A DNA stretch of 64,000 nucleotides from Yamagishiella unicocca (GCA_003116995.1 BDSL01000158.1:1-64000), one strand, 5' to 3'; shown: positions 26,176 through 39,309, counted from the stretch's first letter. The notes: generated from the letters alone by a model not told the origin. Made by a program: numbers and translations.

Positions 26176-26256
26176 GTGCTAGGGATTATAACAGTTATTA
26201 CTACATGCACACAGACTTCGCCAAACGTTTACCGGTACTGTGGACCCTTCAAGATT
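26176..26256 (-). repeat. Diverged inverted satellite fragment
   Basis: About 80 bp from CTAGGGATTATAACAGTTATT through ACTTCGCCAAACG to GTGGACCCTTCAAG match the reverse complement of the 177-bp monomer with scattered substitutions. It lies 2.4 kb outside the array, in the opposite orientation, and is joined directly to an inverted-arm sequence on its right. Confidence 0.75.
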
Positions 26257-26258
26257 TT

Positions 26259-26367
26259 GTTGTAACGGTTACAGTGGGTTCCAGACCAAGAGGTAGAGCC
26301 ATCGGGCGCATCGCCTGACACTGAACAAGACGGAGGAAACAAAAACCGACATGCACCGAAACAAAGG
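26259..26367 (+). mobile_element. Solo arm of the inverted-repeat element
   Basis: Starts GTTGTAACGGTTACAGTGGG and continues through GGAGGAAACAAAAACCGACATGC, matching the left arm at 24468 and, as reverse complement, 24783-24891. No partner arm was found to the right, so this is a truncated or solo copy. Confidence 0.6.
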
Positions 26368-26521
26368 CAAACCACCAGAACACCAAATTGACATATATAC
26401 ACTTTGGTGCAGAAACGTACGTCTACTTTAAAATTTTGGTATGAAAAAACCCACTGATTGGTAAAAAAAACACTTTTTGGTGTACCGGTATTTTACCGGT
26501 ATCAACTGTTTGGTCAGTTTA

Positions 26522-26553
26522 GCAAAATGCACCATGATTTTACTTGTATTGAA
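26522..26553 (-). repeat. Short inverted satellite remnant
   Basis: AAAATGCACCATGATTTTAC followed by TTGTATTG resembles the reverse complement of the monomer region CAATACA..GTAAAACCATGGTGCATTT. It is short, so chance cannot be excluded, but it has the same orientation as the larger remnant 270 bp to the left. Confidence 0.4.
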
Positions 26554-28393
26554 GTAATAATGATGGCAGCAGCAATTGCGATCTTTGCGGGATTTTGGAA
26601 CGGAAAGTAGGAGTGGCGGCGCTGCCTGAATCCTAAATGCGTGGCTTATTACTGTCACCTATTCAACCCTCCATTACACAGTGTTCAAGGCGGGGCTCTC
26701 CTCCCACGCCCTCTTCCCCCCGGCCTCGCCTCACAGCAGGCTGAGGGAGCGAGCGACGCATCGACACGCACATGCATCTTGCATGCATGTAGTGCAGATC
26801 CCGCCGGTCACGTCAACTTACAAGTCGCAGCTGCCGCTTACCAAGCCCAGGTCATGACAACAAGGACACCTCAACGGTCAATTCTATGGCAATCAATACT
26901 ATATCACTTTTACTACTAGTGTTACTATCTTAATGGCAAGCAGGTCGGGTAGCACCGTGCCCCTGGCCCCGACTCAGTCGCTACGAGTAATACCAGTATA
27001 CGGCATGTTGCCTGCATGTGCCCTGCCTAGTGCCTACCTACAGTACGGAAGGTACGCATGTGCACCCGCAGCCTCCATTCCGCATTCCACGTGCTTGGAT
27101 CATCTCTCTAGCTTCAGCGCACGGCCATACGCACCAGAACTAGCGCAGCTTGTCCTCTAGGGGGAATCGCGCACTGGCTCCGGAGCCCCACCAGCCACGG
27201 TAATACCGAAACGCCGCCGATACAGCATGCCGTGCCCGAGAGCAAGCTTGCCGGCACGTGTGGGCCTCTCCTTCCGTGTCTAACCGAGGGTCCGACCTCC
27301 GACGCCTGCCCTGCGGCTTGCAAACTCAAAAACGCGGCGACTACTGCCACTGACGGCATCCGAGCCACCAAGCGCAGCGGGTCCGGTCCTTCAAACTTGG
27401 GCTACAAGCTGTGCTGGCAAAAGCCACTCCATCCGTTCGTTGTTCCTGTGCCGTCGACAATTTGCGCACGGCGGCCGTCGCCATTCGTAAGCAGTTTAAG
27501 ACAAGAAAAGCGCTCCTTGTGCTCCGCTCATCGCACCCCTTTTTTTGAAGCGGCCCTCACGCTCTCCCTAACTGACTGCTGCGCTCTTATTAGGCATGCA
27601 CCACGGCCGCAATGACGCTATCCGCTGTACCCCCACTATACTAGACCACAGTATGAGGGGTTTTGGCAACCGTGCATTAAACGCGACGATCAATCGGTAT
27701 CAAGGGCCATGTGTACTTTGTCAAGCAGCCCAATCTTTCGTTTGCCGCCTGCCCCAACCAAGCGTCCTCCGCGCAGCGCGCAACCAACACACTCAGCTAG
27801 CCGTGGCTCCACACTCGGTCGCCGGCCGCGCTGCTGATCGCACCCCCGGATGTGCGGCCCACCGACAACGAACAACCACCAACGAACACCCTCGCCCCGC
27901 GGCTGCAGACAACCTTGAAAGTTCACAGCATTTCTGGGACGCATACGGTACGGGCTGAGCCACACGCCCGTGTCCTAGGGGAAACGTAACGGATAGTCGA
28001 CAACTGATAACTGACAGCAGGTAAGCCGTACGCTTTTGGGACATATGCATCCATCGCACCAGTAAGGAGGCCTACACCTACGTCATCCCGCGGCTCGCGC
28101 GCACACGCCCTGCGGACATAACCGTAATGTCGCAACACAACACAGGTCCGGTCAGGTTATGCTACCTTGCCGCGCCTCGCCACCTACTATACTCTAGCGC
28201 CGAAGGTACCTATGGATCGCTTGCTTACTTCCCGCGCGTTATAATCACCGGGTCAAAGCAGAGCATTGAACTACCTACGTCACCGTAAGCCACCCCTGAC
28301 GGAACCGAGTCAGCCTAAAACGTCAACTTGTCGTACGATGTGGTCCTTGCCGCCCCCAGCCTATCAGCTGCATGCCTACAGCTCCTGCTCCTG
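26554..28393. other. Intergenic stretch without recognised genes
   Basis: Frames of up to about 127 codons occur on both strands but none shows domain features or plausible splicing. The right part probably includes the 3' untranslated region of the channel gene, which is transcribed leftward and ends at 28498. Confidence 0.45.
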
Positions 28394-28398
28394 TTACA
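28394..28398 (-). terminator. Candidate TGTAA polyadenylation signal of the channel gene
   Basis: TGTAA on the minus strand, 100 nt downstream of the channel stop codon. TGTAA is the usual poly(A) signal in volvocine algae. Volvocine 3' UTRs are often longer, so a more distal signal is possible. Confidence 0.3.
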
Positions 28399-28497
28399 GC
28401 TACAGAGGGTATGTGCCAATGAAACCAAACCGCACCCTTCCAAGCAACCGGACACGCATATACATCGCGCTCGCTGAAGCATCACTCGCCCAACGCC

Positions 28498-30120
28498 TCA
28501 CGCCATTTCATCTGCCCCCGCGCACGAGTCAGCAGACGGCCGACGCGAGGCCACAGCGGCAGCAACGGCTGAGGAGGGCATGCGCATATTCGGCGGTGGC
28601 GGGGCCAGCGGCGATGGCGGCGCCGCGGCCATGCCCGATCCCGTGCGGCGCCGGATCCCTCCCTGCCGTCCTCCCGCGCTTGAGCCCCAACCGCCGCCGG
28701 CTGCGGTCTCGCTATGGTTCCGCACGACCTCGCCGATACCGGCGCCGCCATGCGGCATGGCCGCCGCCGCCGCACCTGCGTTCAACGATCCCGACCTCAT
28801 TGGCCCCGGCCCAGGGCCCGGCCCCGGCGCAGGCACGTTGTCCGTGCCGCTAGCTGCCGCCATAGACCCCAGCCTGCTGGGCATTGAGGGAACGGAAGCC
28901 ATCCCCGGACCTGACAGCCCCGACTGACGGCGAACCAGGAACGTGGTCTGCTGCAGACTGCCGCCGCCGCCGTCACCGCTGCTCGCTCCAACTAACAACG
29001 GCCGCGGCGCCAGCGACGCCAGCGGCGCGGCTGGGCCCGGGCCCAGGGCAGTACTGCTCGCCTGGCTCCGCCTCTCCTCACTGGCCTCGTTTGCGATTAG
29101 TCCCCCGCCAGCCCATTTGGACAGGATGCTGCTGCTGAAGCTGCGGCTCCCACCCGACCCGACCTCCGACACGCTCGGCTGCACCGCCGCCGCCGACTGG
29201 GCACTCGCCGTGCTGCTGGGCGCCGCCGCGGCGGAGGGCCACGGCGCCTTGGGCAGCACGGGCGCGGCACCGCCGGCGCGAACGACCGGCACGCTTCCGC
29301 TGTCTCCGCCGACGCTACTGGTCCCATGGCTGACTGAGGAGTGCGTGTGCGAGGAGCCGCCGCCGCCGCCGCCAGTGGAGTCGTTGCCACCGCCGCTGGC
29401 GCCCGCCTTCGCTCGGCGCATGTGGGCTAGCAGCATTGACCGGCGGCGCCGCCGCCGCAGGACGATCTCCCTCAGCTCCGCCAGCGCCCGCGTGCCGCTA
29501 GGACTGCAGGGCGCGCCGCTGCCGGTTAGGCGGTCGGCGGCTTCAGCGCCGCCGCCGCCGCCGCCGCCACCGCCGTCGACGCCGCCGGCGGCATCGGTGG
29601 AGCTGGCGGAGGCCCGCTGGGCCGCCAGCTCGGCCGCCACCAGCAGCGAGCTCTGCTGACGGCGGGGCAGCACAGGTCGAATGGTGGCGAGTAATGCGTG
29701 AGTGGAGGAGCCGCCGGAGCGTGATGTCTGCGCCGGCGGCGCCGTCGACAGGGAACCACTGCCGCCGCCGCCGCCGCCAGGTACGTCGGGAGAGAGGAGG
29801 GAGCCGAAGCCGCTGTTGCTGACGCCCATTCGAGACACGACCTTGGCTAGGCGCGGTAGAAGGTCCCCAGACGCGCGACCGGACTGGGAGGAGCTGACGC
29901 CGACGACACCGTTGCCGCCGCCGCCACCGCTGCCGCTGCCGCCGCCGCCGCTACCGCCGCCGCCGCCGTGGAAGGTGGGCGAGGTGGACAGCAAGGTGTT
30001 GGTGCGGCTGCGGGTGCGGCGACTGGCCTGGAGGCGGTTGCTAGTTGTTGACATGAGCATGGAGGTACGGCAGTGCTTGCGGACCGTGTCGATCTTGTGC
30101 CTCATCAGCATGACGAAGAC
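28498..30120 (-). other. Channel cytosolic C-terminal exon
   Basis: A single terminal exon of 541 codons including the stop. After a short helical basic part (FVMLMRHKIDTVRKH) it is low in complexity: poly-Gly/Ser blocks, Arg clusters and Ala/Pro-rich stretches. I saw no clear EF-hand or IQ motif of the kind found in animal Cav C termini. Confidence 0.8.
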
Positions 30121-32122
30121 CTGTACGGCAGCAGCGGCGGCGGCGTAGCGGCGAGTTCGGGCTTTGGTGGGGACTGGAGCTGAGGTACGGCAGGAGGGTG
30201 TGAGGCTGTGGATAGAGGAAGAGGCGGGAGGGAGTCGAGGAAGAGAGGGAATATAGGGAGTACCATACGGATACCAATAATCACAGAAGGCAGGCAGGGC
30301 GCTGCGCGCTCCTCCGCCCACGACCGCACCACCCCGCCCACCCTCAGCGTGATGACCATACGCAGCAGGTCCACAAAGTTGCTGGTCTTGAGAAGCCCCT
30401 CCAGCTGCGCGTTGTCGATGAAGTTGTCCACCACCACGGCGATGACCAGGTTGAGCATGATGAAGATGGCCACCAGCACGAAGCTGGGAGGGGGGGGGCA
30501 GGGAGGGTAGGAGGGTTGCGAGTTGCGGGTTGGTGTAGGGAGGAGAGAAGAGTGTCCAGGAGGAGGAGGCCATTGGCGGAACACAGAGCACGCACACTGG
30601 AAAAGAGGAAGGGCCACCAGGGCTATAGCAGGAAAGAGGGTGGGAGGTTGGGGGGGAGGGGAGGACAAGAGGGCTAGCAGGACAAGGCGGATGGGTATGG
30701 TCCCTCGGCGGGGTGTGAGGGCGGACCGGGCCTCACCTGCAGAAGAACACCGCAGCCGCCAGCGCCGACGCGCCCGTGTCGCACTGGTACTGGAAGTCGT
30801 CGCAGTTCATGCCCACAGCCATCAGGTCGCCCCAGCCGTCGCCAGTGAACAGCCGGAACTGGGTGGCCATGGCGGCGCCGATGTTGTTGTAGGTGGCCTA
30901 CGGACGGCGTGTTTTTCGGAGTGAGGGGGTTAACGGGGGAAGGACGCTCGGCTGCTGAAGGACGGGTAAGAGAGGAAACACGTGAGCGGGCTGCTGGAGG
31001 GGCGGCGGGGAAGGGGGCCGGCGAGAATCGCGAAGCGGGTAGCGTGGAGTGGCAGCAGCGCAGGCGGGAGGTTATACAAGCAGGGAAGGACTATTGAGGG
31101 AGTATTGAAGCTTTGAAGGGAGGCTTGCCTCAGTGGGGACGCTACGGATGGGCGGCAACGAAGGACAGTCCGCGAGCGGCCACACGGGGAGTTCCGGAAC
31201 AGCGCTGCAGCACGATGCTGTTCAGGCGTGCCAAAAGCAAAGCAAACCAAAACATCCTGCCCGCCCAACCCCGCCCAACCCTAACACTAGCGTGGCGCGT
31301 GGCGCAGTACAGCTTACGCCTCCCAAGGTAGTAACTCACGTGCGAGCCCAGCTGGTCGAAGGCGCTGCCGTAGTTGCCGTACATGTTCATCCCGATGACT
31401 GCGTAGATGTACATGATGAGCAGCAGCAGCGAGCCCACGTTGGCGATGGCGGGCGAGGAGCTGATGAGCGTGTTGAACAGCGTGCGCAGACCGCGGGCGT
31501 TCTTGATGAGCTTGAACATGCGGAAAACCCTGGAGCGGACGTCACAGCACGCCACAGCACGCCGCAGCACATCACAGCACACCGAGACACCGCGTCGAGG
31601 AGGTGGAGGAGGTGGACGACGACGGGGAGGTGCGGAGCGGGCGGGAGGTGCGGAGCGGGCGGGAGGTGCGGAGCGGGCGGGAGGTGCGGAGCGGGCGCGA
31701 CGAAACGGACCAGATAGAAAACACAGACGTAGGGTTAAAGCATATCAAGCGGTAAAGACACTAAGATAGGCAAGGCAACAGGGCGGGACATGGTGGTGTG
31801 CTGGGCCCTATCTAAAAGAGGCTTTGGAGAGGGTCTTTATGGAGATACCAGTAGAGGTCGACTGTCGAGGTTGAGCGGAGCGCGGACATCGGCTCCCGAT
31901 GCGCTCCATCCCGTCCTAGCCCACTGCCCGGAACATCCTCCCAGCAGCCGGCTACCCAGGTGGATCCTGGTTCCGACCCACCTCAGCAGGCGCAACACGG
32001 TGACGATGCCGGTGGCCGCGCTCATGGGCGTGAAGGTGGACACGATGTCGGGCACTGAGACGGCGATGATGAACAGGTCTAGCTTGTTCCAGTTGTCCTG
32101 CGGCAGGAGCAGCAGCAGCAGC

Positions 32123-32165
<43 letters not shown>

Positions 32166-35100
32166 GCAGCAGCGGCAACAGCAGCAGCGGCAACAGCAGC
32201 AGCAGCAGCAGCCGGCTTGATCAAATGAACGTCACGGAAGAGCCGGGTTGAAGCAGGGGCAGGGCAGGGCAGTGCAAGGCACACCGCCGCGGGGGCATTT
32301 ACTTTTGTCCCAGCGCTGTGTCAGGCAGTACGGTACCGTCACACCCAATCACGGCGCTGCGTTGTGTTGTCTAATGGGTTTCCGCTCGTTCATACATCAA
32401 CGGTTCACCTCGCCCCGCGCCCCCTCACACACGGGTTTTCTTTGCAGCCCCCTCACACACGGGTTTTCCTTGCAGCCCCCTCACCGCGATGTACTTTCGG
32501 AAGCCGAGAGCCACGATCTTGAACCACGCCTCCACCGCGAAGCCGCACGTGCAGGCCACGTTGACCATCGCCAGCGCCACGTCGTACGCCCGGGGGGTGC
32601 CGTCGTACACCGCCGCCATGGCGAGTATGTTCAGGACGATGTTGGCGGTGACAGCGGTGTCGAAGCGGGGATGCGAGGCCACCTGGGTTGGCGTTTGGGA
32701 CCGGTTTGAGGTGGGGTTGTGCGTTGTGTAGCGAGGGGCAGGTGGTGCGGTTCGACGGGCAGGTGGGTGTACGGCACTCGGTAGTGCTCCAGGGAAGGGA
32801 ATGAAACACGGGCATGGGCTGCTACTGTCCTCTGCCCGCGAGCTGGCAAGCTCCAAGAAATCAACGCAACGCAATACAGTGCCAGGGGCCAGGAAGTAAG
32901 GCCGCATTTCCTCCCTTCCCCTCCTCTGCATACCGGTACTCCCCCCCGCCGCTAGTTCTCCAGCATGTATCGTGAAACGTCTGTCCTAAACGGTTTTTTC
33001 TCGCATCCACGGGTCTTCCTCAAAACCCTCCCGCCGCCCCACCCTCCTTCCGCCCGCTCCGACCTCCCCCCCTTCGCCCCGCCTGCCCACCTTCCAACAG
33101 AACCTGCGCAGCCGCGACGACTTGTCCGGGCAGCCGCCCTTGAAGATGTCCTTACCGTTGCGCTCGAACTGGAAGATGCGGATGTACTCCTTGGCCTGTA
33201 GCATCCATCGCCATTCGTTTGAAACGTAGCCGGTTGGACAGGGGGGGACGGAGGAGAACCGGGGCGGGGCGGGGTGAATAGTAAACCATCACGGTGTGTT
33301 TTCCGAGTCCCACAGGCCCACTGGGATTCCGTGTACGGCACCCTGCACCCGGCATCTCGCGCACCTGTGCGCGCGCTCACCACACACACCCCACACCACC
33401 TCGCGCACGAGTCCCTGCTTGCCTTGCTGGCAACACCTGCTGCTGGCAACACCTGCTGGCAACTGGCAACCGCGTACAACTACGAACGAGTGTCCCTAAA
33501 AATGGTCGGGCTTACTGATTGGATGTACTCTCCGGGTTAACTCCCCTCTCAAGTGTCGAACTGCAGGTTTCCTCCTCCGCCCCCCACCTGCTTGGTGACC
33601 AGCAGGTCGCCCTCCTCCGCCACGATGCGCGCGTAGTGGTCGATGATGACGGACACCAACAGGTTGACCCAGAAGAAGGAGCCCAGGAAGATGAAGGCTA
33701 TGACGAAGAGGCCCATGTAGGGGGCGTGGTTCACCTGCGGGCAGGGGCGGGGGACCCGAGGAGGAGGGGGTGGGTGGGGAGCCGGGGTAGAGGGGATCAG
33801 ACGTTGACCGTTGGTCGTTGGGGGTTCAGGGTTAAGCATGAGGGGTTGAGGCCGTTGGGATTTTGAACGACGCACGCGGCGAAGGCCGGGGACCGGGCCA
33901 ATCCTGGGCAGCTTCGGTTTTTATGCCACCGCCCCACTGCGTGCGCTTCCCGGTGTCCGAAGGCTATGCACACGCTACATTTCCCCAGTCGCGTTACCGG
34001 GTCTATTATTGTAAGCCCCCCCCCGCACCTCTGGGACCCTGTCCACCCCCACTGCGTCCACGCAGCTCCACGCCACCTCCATGTAGCCGTCCAGCGTGGC
34101 CACCGTGAACAGCGTCAGCAGCGCGGCACCCAGGTGGTCGAAGTTGCGCATGGGGGGCCCCCACCAGCGCACTGCGGTGGCCCCCGGGTCGGCGCAAAAA
34201 TCGCCAGAGCCGCACTCGTACTGCACGCCCTCGACGCACTGCGCCCGGGGGATTTGAGTTCGGGGTCGAGCCGGGGGTTTGTGGGGTTTCGGTTTTACGT
34301 GGACGGGAGCTTGGAGATTTGCGGGAATGGCCCGGGGAAGAGTCCCTTCCTTTCATCCCTACATCCCGAAAGCCCTAATAACCCACGCCAGGGGGCCCAC
34401 CCCCGATGAGCCCTAACGCGGGCAGCACGGTACCTGGCTGCCACTTACCTGGCTGCGACGGGTGACGGGCGCCCCGTCGATGGACGTCTGGCTGCACACC
34501 GACATCTTGCCCGCGAAGAGCTGCACCCCCAGGATCCCGAACAGCGTGAACTGGAAGACGCCGAACAGCAGCACCTCGCACAGAGTGGGCAGGCTGCGGA
34601 TGAGGGTCTCCACGACGCGGCGCATGCCGCGCAGCCTGCAGCGGAGTGCGAGTGCGGGCGTGTGCGTGTTTGTGTTTGCGTGCGCAAGTGTAACGCCAAG
34701 CCTGTGTGCGCAAGTGTAACGCCAAGCCTGTGTGCACAAGTGTGACGCCAAGCCTGTGTGCACAAGTGTGACGCCAAGCCTGTGTGCACAAGTGTGACGC
34801 CAGGACACGAAACTCCCTCGACGGAAAATGCGCAGTCCGGACGGCGCGTAGCGCACGACCCAGCGACACGCGGCGCAAGTGGGGTGCAGTCGTTCGTTCA
34901 GCGAGCGCGTGCGTGAGAGGGTGTGAGGGTGTGTGTTAGTGGAGGAGGAGGGACCCGGCGGCGGAGACGAAATGACGACGTGAGGGGAAACTCAGCGGAG
35001 GCGGCAGCCGCGGCGGCATTGGGCAATAGCTTTACATCCAGTACCTCATCCGCTGCGTGTTTTGGTACTGCAAAGCAAGCCCCCTCCCCATCTCCCTCTC

Positions 35101-38100
35101 CGCCCTGCCGTACAGTATCTCCACGAGTTTCCCCCACCCTTTCGCTAACCGGTTTTACTGTCTCTTAAGTGCCGAGCAAAGGGTCTCCTCTCAGTCCCCC
35201 CCTCTCCGCCCTGTCGTACGGTACCTTCGCATGAGCCTCAGCGGCCGCAGCGTCCGCACCAGCCTCACGCTCTTGAGCGCCCCGCTGCCGCCGCTGCCGC
35301 TGAGGCCCAGGCTGACCAGCGAGGTCAGCACGATGAGGCCGTCAAGCACGTCCCAGCCATTGCGCAGGTAGGAGTGCGGGTGCAGCACCAGGCCCTTGGC
35401 TAGCAGCTTGATGACCATCTCGAACGTGAAGATGGCCTGAGGGTGCGCGGGCCTTACGCCTTACTTCACCACTAAGGTACAAAACGTGCCGCGCCCGTGT
35501 GTGCGTATGCATATGCATATGTGTGTGAATGCGTATGTGTGTGAATGTGTATGTGTGCGAAAGGTTGTGTCTGCGTGCGAAAGATTGTGCGTGGGTGCGA
35601 GTGTGTACGTATCGCGGGGTGGGTTGGGACGTGGGGTGAACCGGTGAAACGGACGAAGGATCCCACCCCCCCGCACTCGTCTCCCGGACCCTGCTCGGTC
35701 TCTATCGCGATAACGCCACCTCCTGACCCCCTTCCCCCTCCCTCCCGGGGCCTTCCTTTCCCTCTCTTCCCCGGCCTTCCTTTTCCCTCCCTGTGTTCTC
35801 CTACTCAGTGCCGACCCATGGGTTTCCTCTCATTACCCCCTCCCCACCGTGAACACGATGTCCATTATGACCATCGCATGCCCCAGCGACGAAGAGACGT
35901 CCAGCCGGGGTGAGTCCACTGCCAGTACTGCGGAGGAGGCCAGGATGATGGCTAGGATGAAGTTCTGGTGGGGGAAGGGAGGGCAGGAGGGGGGTATGAG
36001 AGGAGACAAGTAGGGCAGGAGGGGGCGGTTTGAGACGGGGGGCCAGGGGCCAGGCCGGGAATCGGAGACAATAATGCTAGCTCCCGCGCCACCGTTCTGT
36101 CTTGTGCCTTCCCTTCCCCTGCCTTCCCCGTTCACCTCCCCAAACCCTCCCGTGCTCACATCGAACCAGCGGTGGAGGATAATCGCCGTCGCGAGGAGTC
36201 GAACCGGGGACTGCCCGCTGATGCAGCAGAGCGCCGGGTATGCAAGGTAGGGCGCTCGGTCCTCCACCTCCCCCCACGACTCCAACCCCAGCTCCGCTAC
36301 GCTGCCGCCCTCCTGGCTGCCGCCGCTACCCTTGCGCCGGGCATTGCCGTCGCCGTCGTCGCCGTCGGTGCCTCCCCCTCCCCCGCCGTCGCGGCCGCCG
36401 CCGTCGCGGCCGGTGGCGTCGACGGCGATGTGGGCACCGCCGTCGAAGTCGCCGCCAGCGATGCTGATCCGGCCGATGCTGGGCTTGGAGGCGACGCAGC
36501 CGCCACTGAGCCGCTCGCCGAGCAGCTGTCGCGCTAGACGGCCGGAGGAGCTTCCAGTGCGCCGGGCCGGGAAGGGGCCGCCGTCGCCGCCGGTGACATG
36601 GAGGTTGCAGTTGGACTGTCGTCGGTCCCGCCTCTGAGACATGGTCGCCAGCGGCACGGGGGCTGTACGGCGGCCGGAGAGGGGAGGGGTTGAGGTTGCG
36701 TGGGGCCGGGGAGGAAGTCGGCGCGACGCACACACGGCCCCACCGTTGGGGTTGGGCGGTGGGAAAAGCTGGAGGTGCTGTTAAAAGGCTGAACAGCAAT
36801 GTGGTGATTCCGAGGGTGGCACCCGTGCCTTCAGGCAGGCCCCGCCGCCCGCTCCCGCCCCCACCACCTTCTCCCCTTACCCCCAAATATCCTACACGCC
36901 TAGCGCCCTCTCCCCCGGTGACCCCAACACACCCACCGCAACCGTCCGTCCTAAACCGTTGTTTTCGTACACGGATTTTCCATGCAACCCACCGCAACCA
37001 CCACTCACCGTACAGCGCCTGCTCCATCTCAAGCGCGTCCCGAGGCCCGTGGTCCCGCGCCCACGCCACGTTGCTTGGCGTCCATGCCGCCGTGTTTGGC
37101 GCCGGGCTCACCCCGGGTCCCGAGTAGCGGCTCACCAGGAAACTGCTGGCGAAGCTGGTGTGGCTGTTGAGTCGGGTTGGGGCCTGGCGGCTGGAGGCGC
37201 TGTGCAGCAGCTGCCGGGGAGCAGCCGGGCGGCGATCCGTTGGGCGCCCGCCCGTGGCACGCGGCGAGGCGGGCGGCTGCTGCTCGGCCGCTGCCCCGGA
37301 ACCAGCTTCGGTCGTCTGGAGGTGCGGGTTGCGGCGGGCGGTGGTGCTACGGCTGCTGCCGCGGGTGCTGGTGTTGCGTTCCGAGTCGGCGGCGGCGCCT
37401 GCCGCCGCCGCCGCGGCCGCGGCCGCCAGCGCCACCGCGGCGGCGGCGTGGGTGGCGGCGGTGGTGGCGGCGGCGGCGTGGACGAAGGGGCGAGGCGCTG
37501 TGCGGGGGGTGGGGCCCGGGGTGGTTTCGTCGTCGTCGCAAAGCAGAGGTTCGGGTGCGGATGAGGATGAAGGGATGAAGCTCTCGCAGAGGGGACCCGG
37601 ACGTGAGCTGTAGCAGCACCCTCGGCTGTGGCTACAGCCGCCGTCCGGTTGGTCCCACAGGACAGCGGCATCGCCGCCGCCGTACCTGCCGCCGACGCCA
37701 CAGCTGCAACAGCCGTCGTCGTCGCCGCCGTTGGCTGGTGGGTGCGCCCAGCCGCCATCAGCGGCCCCGGCGGCGGCTAGTGGGTGCGCCCGGCCGCCGT
37801 CGCCGTCGCCGGCGGCGGCGACACGCCGCAACGACCTCCGCAGCAGACTCCGGAGCAGCCGCTGAGCAAGCTCGGTGCGCTGGGTGCTGCCGTTCTGTTC
37901 ACCCTCCGCCATCCAGGCCCCATCGGCGCCACCCCGTATGTCGTCCGCCTCCAAGCCCTCCGCTACAGGCCCCGGACTCCTCGGAGATCCATCCTGCCGC
38001 TGCTGTTGATGCATCTGCTGCGCGTTAACCACTGGCAGTGAGGCACGGGAGGCCAATGCGCTGAAGGCCTCCCCCAGGCCGCCGACCCGCGGGTCGGTTG

Positions 38101-39309
38101 CGACGGGCGACGCATCCGACTGGGTTGCAGCCGTCGGCCCGACCTCCGGCGCGCTTCGCGCCGACGGCTGTAGCACGAGCTGCTCGTCCACAATCTCTGT
38201 CGCCAGCCGCCGTACACGGCCCGGATCTGAAACTGCTTGCGGTAGGTCGGGCAACAGCTGCCCCTTCGCGTGCACGAGAGGTGACGCCTCTTTCGACGGG
38301 ATGTGGGTGTTGCCCATCAACTCCGACGCCAGTGGTGGCGGCGCCACCGCCACCGCCGCGGCGGCGGCGGCGGCGGCGGCTGCAGGGACGCCGTACCCTT
38401 CGTCGCTGCCCGGCGCCCGCCAGGCCGCGTTGTTCACGCTCCTGCCGGAGAGGCTCTTAGTGAAGGGCGACGAGGCGGCGGCGGCAGCCAGCTTCAGCCC
38501 CGCCGGCGGCGGCGGCGGCGGCGGCGCCAGCAGGCTGCCATGTTGGATGCCGCTGGCTCCGCTGGATTCCACCATCGTGGCCTCCATGCTCAGGAGGCCC
38601 ACACTCCATGTGTCGTACTGCGGGCCCAGCGGTAGCGGCTTCGCCGCCGCCACCGCCACCGCCGTCGCAAGGTCCGCAGGGAGCGCTGCCGGGTATGCAG
38701 AGGCCCTGGCGGCAGCGAGAGATAAGGCGGATACGGCGACGGCCGGCGGGCTGCCGGCGTTGACTGCCAGCAGCCCCGTGCCCGCCGCCGCCGCTGCCTC
38801 CTCCGCGCTCGCAGCAGGATCCTCAGCCGCCACCGCCACCGCCGTTGCGCTGGCGGATGAATCCTCAGCTGCCACCCCAGTCGCCGCCGCCGCCGCCGCA
38901 CTGACGGCGGAGCCCTCGGCGGTCAACGCCGCCGCAGACGCCGCCGCACTGGCGGAGGACTCCAACAGCCCGGTGGCGAACGACGGCACAGCGTTCAGTG
39001 TGTCCAACGCGCTGACGGTCGAGTGGGATTGCCGTGCAAGGGGATTGCCGTACACATCTGTGAAGGAGCGTGGTACGCCGCTCGAGGGGCCGGTGGCGGC
39101 GGCGCCGCCGCCGCCGCGGCTTGCGTCGACGCCGTCGTCTTCGCCGAATGCATGGTCGTAAAAGGGGTTTATGGTCGACAAATGGGCGAGCCTGGATCCC
39201 AAGACGTCGTACCCGCTGTCGACGCTATTACTACCGCCGCCGCCGCCGCTATTGCCGCTGCTGCTGCCGTTGCTGCTGCTTGCTCGGCGGCACCTTTCGC
39301 TGCGACCGC

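Larger units (their letters stand above)
30342..33195 (-). other. Channel III-IV linker and domain IV
   Basis: Exon 33091-33195 gives the short linker (AKEYIRIFQFERNGKDIFKG). S1 and S2 lie in 32485-32682, S3 and S4 in 31982-32097 joined to 31340-31529 (VTVLRLLRVFRMFKLIKNARGL). S5 is SLLLLIMYIYAVIGMNMYG, the pore loop FRLFTGDGWGDLMAVG has D3283, and S6 is FVLVAIFIMLNLVIAVVVDN. The linker has no IFM-type inactivation motif of animal Nav channels. Confidence 0.88.
33588..35964 (-). other. Channel domain III
   Basis: S1 is NFILAIILASSAVLAVDS, S2 AIFTFEMVIKLLAKGL, S3 WDVLDGLIVLTSLVSL, S4 VRLVRTLRPLRLMRRLRGMRR, S5 EVLLFGVFQFTLFGILGVQLF. The cysteine-rich turret (C..ECGSGDFC) precedes the pore loop LFTVATLDGYMEVAW with D2999. 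S6 is FVIAFIFLGSFFWVNLLVSV. The short III-IV linker begins in the same exon as the end of S6. Confidence 0.88.

Noticed and set aside
28580..29659. Plus-strand genes opposite the channel C-terminal exon
   Set aside because: Long Ala/Pro/Arg frames are mirror images of GC-rich Gly/Ser coding sequence on the minus strand.
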